Positions 63,301-64,000 of a stretch of DNA of 64,000 nt are shown piece after piece. The translations under genes were made by a program, and so were the position numbers. The notes beneath the pieces are model-generated. The model was not told the origin of the DNA. It worked only from the letters and a program-made list of their open reading frames with translations, and ran no database searches. Source of the stretch: Apostichopus japonicus (Eukaryota; Echinodermata; Holothuroidea; Aspidochirotida; Stichopodidae). Numbering within the stretch: position 1 is the first letter of the stretch; each line of letters starts with the position of its first letter. The DNA is taken from positions 24,691,554 through 24,755,553 of the forward strand of contig NC_092562.1 in assembly GCF_037975245.1 (NCBI RefSeq), given 5' to 3'.

Positions 63301-64000
63301 GAGACGTTTTTTGTCTACAAAAATACATTCAATTTTTTTGGACCTCATTTCAAAAAATGTAATAATTACAATTGGATGAGATTCACTGTTACAATTAAAG
63401 GCACATGTTTAATAAACGCATAGAAGGAAAAAAGAAGAAAATAAGTAAGCAACAAACAAAGTCTCGGGATTTGAATGATAAACGATAATGATTGGAAGAA
63501 GAGGTAGCAGAACAAAGAAAGAGAAAAAAGATGAAGGTACTGAATATTCATAGAATTAGATAACACGAGAACCAATCAGGGGCTCTCGTTAATACAACAA
63601 AGTTGGTGAAGACTTAAAACCAAAAACAAACAAAAATCTTCTGTCTTGCAGATAACTGTTTTTTTTCTCCATATCTTTGAGATAATACTACATTTTGGAA
63701 GAAATTTGGTCACTTTTTTTTCAATGAATTCAACTCTCATATCAAGACAAGAAGCTGAAGATACACCATCAGCAGGTTAGGTCATAATCGTATCCTAAGT
63801 CCCCCAAAATTCACTGAAGATGCTAAAACAAGGGCCTGTGCAAAGTCACAATAGACCGATTGTTTGGGCCATAAAACAGACAATTACAAGTGACTGTTAC
63901 GCTCTGTAGGGTTCATAGTCTAAGGGGAGTGGTGAGGCGCATACGTGTCCCCCCTCCCGACACCATTTCACCACTTTTTGATATCACACATACACAAGAG

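Overview
This is a eukaryotic window. Its genes are split by GT-AG introns, its spacers are AT-rich and full of (TA)n and poly-G tracts, and short transposon remnants are common. Gene content (YTHDC1, tandem SMCT-type SLC5 transporters, a PLAT-less pancreatic-type lipase), Penelope-like elements and frequent 'taggcctata'-type spacer words fit a marine invertebrate deuterostome, most likely an echinoderm. That placement is inference; no taxonomic marker is present.

Layout. 1-3.8 kb: spacer with a SINE-like tail. 3.8-5.1 kb (+): LRR type I membrane protein in one coding exon. 5.1-12.2 kb: spacer with two inverted-repeat transposon remnants. 12.2-30.7 kb (-): complete 18-exon YTHDC1, the nuclear m6A reader, reconstructed exon by exon to 740 codons; several introns carry minisatellites or a MITE. 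30.7-34.0 kb: spacer holding an ultrashort 25-bp insertion, a heat-shock-type promoter pointing leftward and two perfect palindromes. 34.0-39.1 kb and 42.1-45.5 kb (+): two paralogous two-exon SMCT transporters (604 and 606 aa), the first interrupted by a Penelope-like element in its intron, the second by a TTAA-type MITE. Between them lies a Foldback-like element of about 1.66 kb whose inverted arms are built from short degenerate repeats and whose centre holds (TA)n and a second Penelope-like fragment. 47.4-53.1 kb (-): six-exon secreted lipase, 365 aa, complete catalytic triad. 53-64 kb: mostly spacer, with a candidate small minus-strand gene (54.6-56.35 kb), a duplicated ~100-bp unit with local U1-like words, and a weak candidate secreted peptide near 58 kb.

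The genes are not functionally linked; this is an ordinary chromosomal neighbourhood. The most unusual material is mobile or structural: (1) a 25-bp palindromic insertion seen twice, each flanked by a perfect 7-bp direct repeat, with a paralogous empty site in the window; (2) the Foldback-like element; (3) Penelope-like sequences embedded in (TA)n tracts; (4) a compact HSE/CCAAT/TATA promoter with no recognised gene. Exon boundaries were read by eye and checked by phase, and have no transcript support here.
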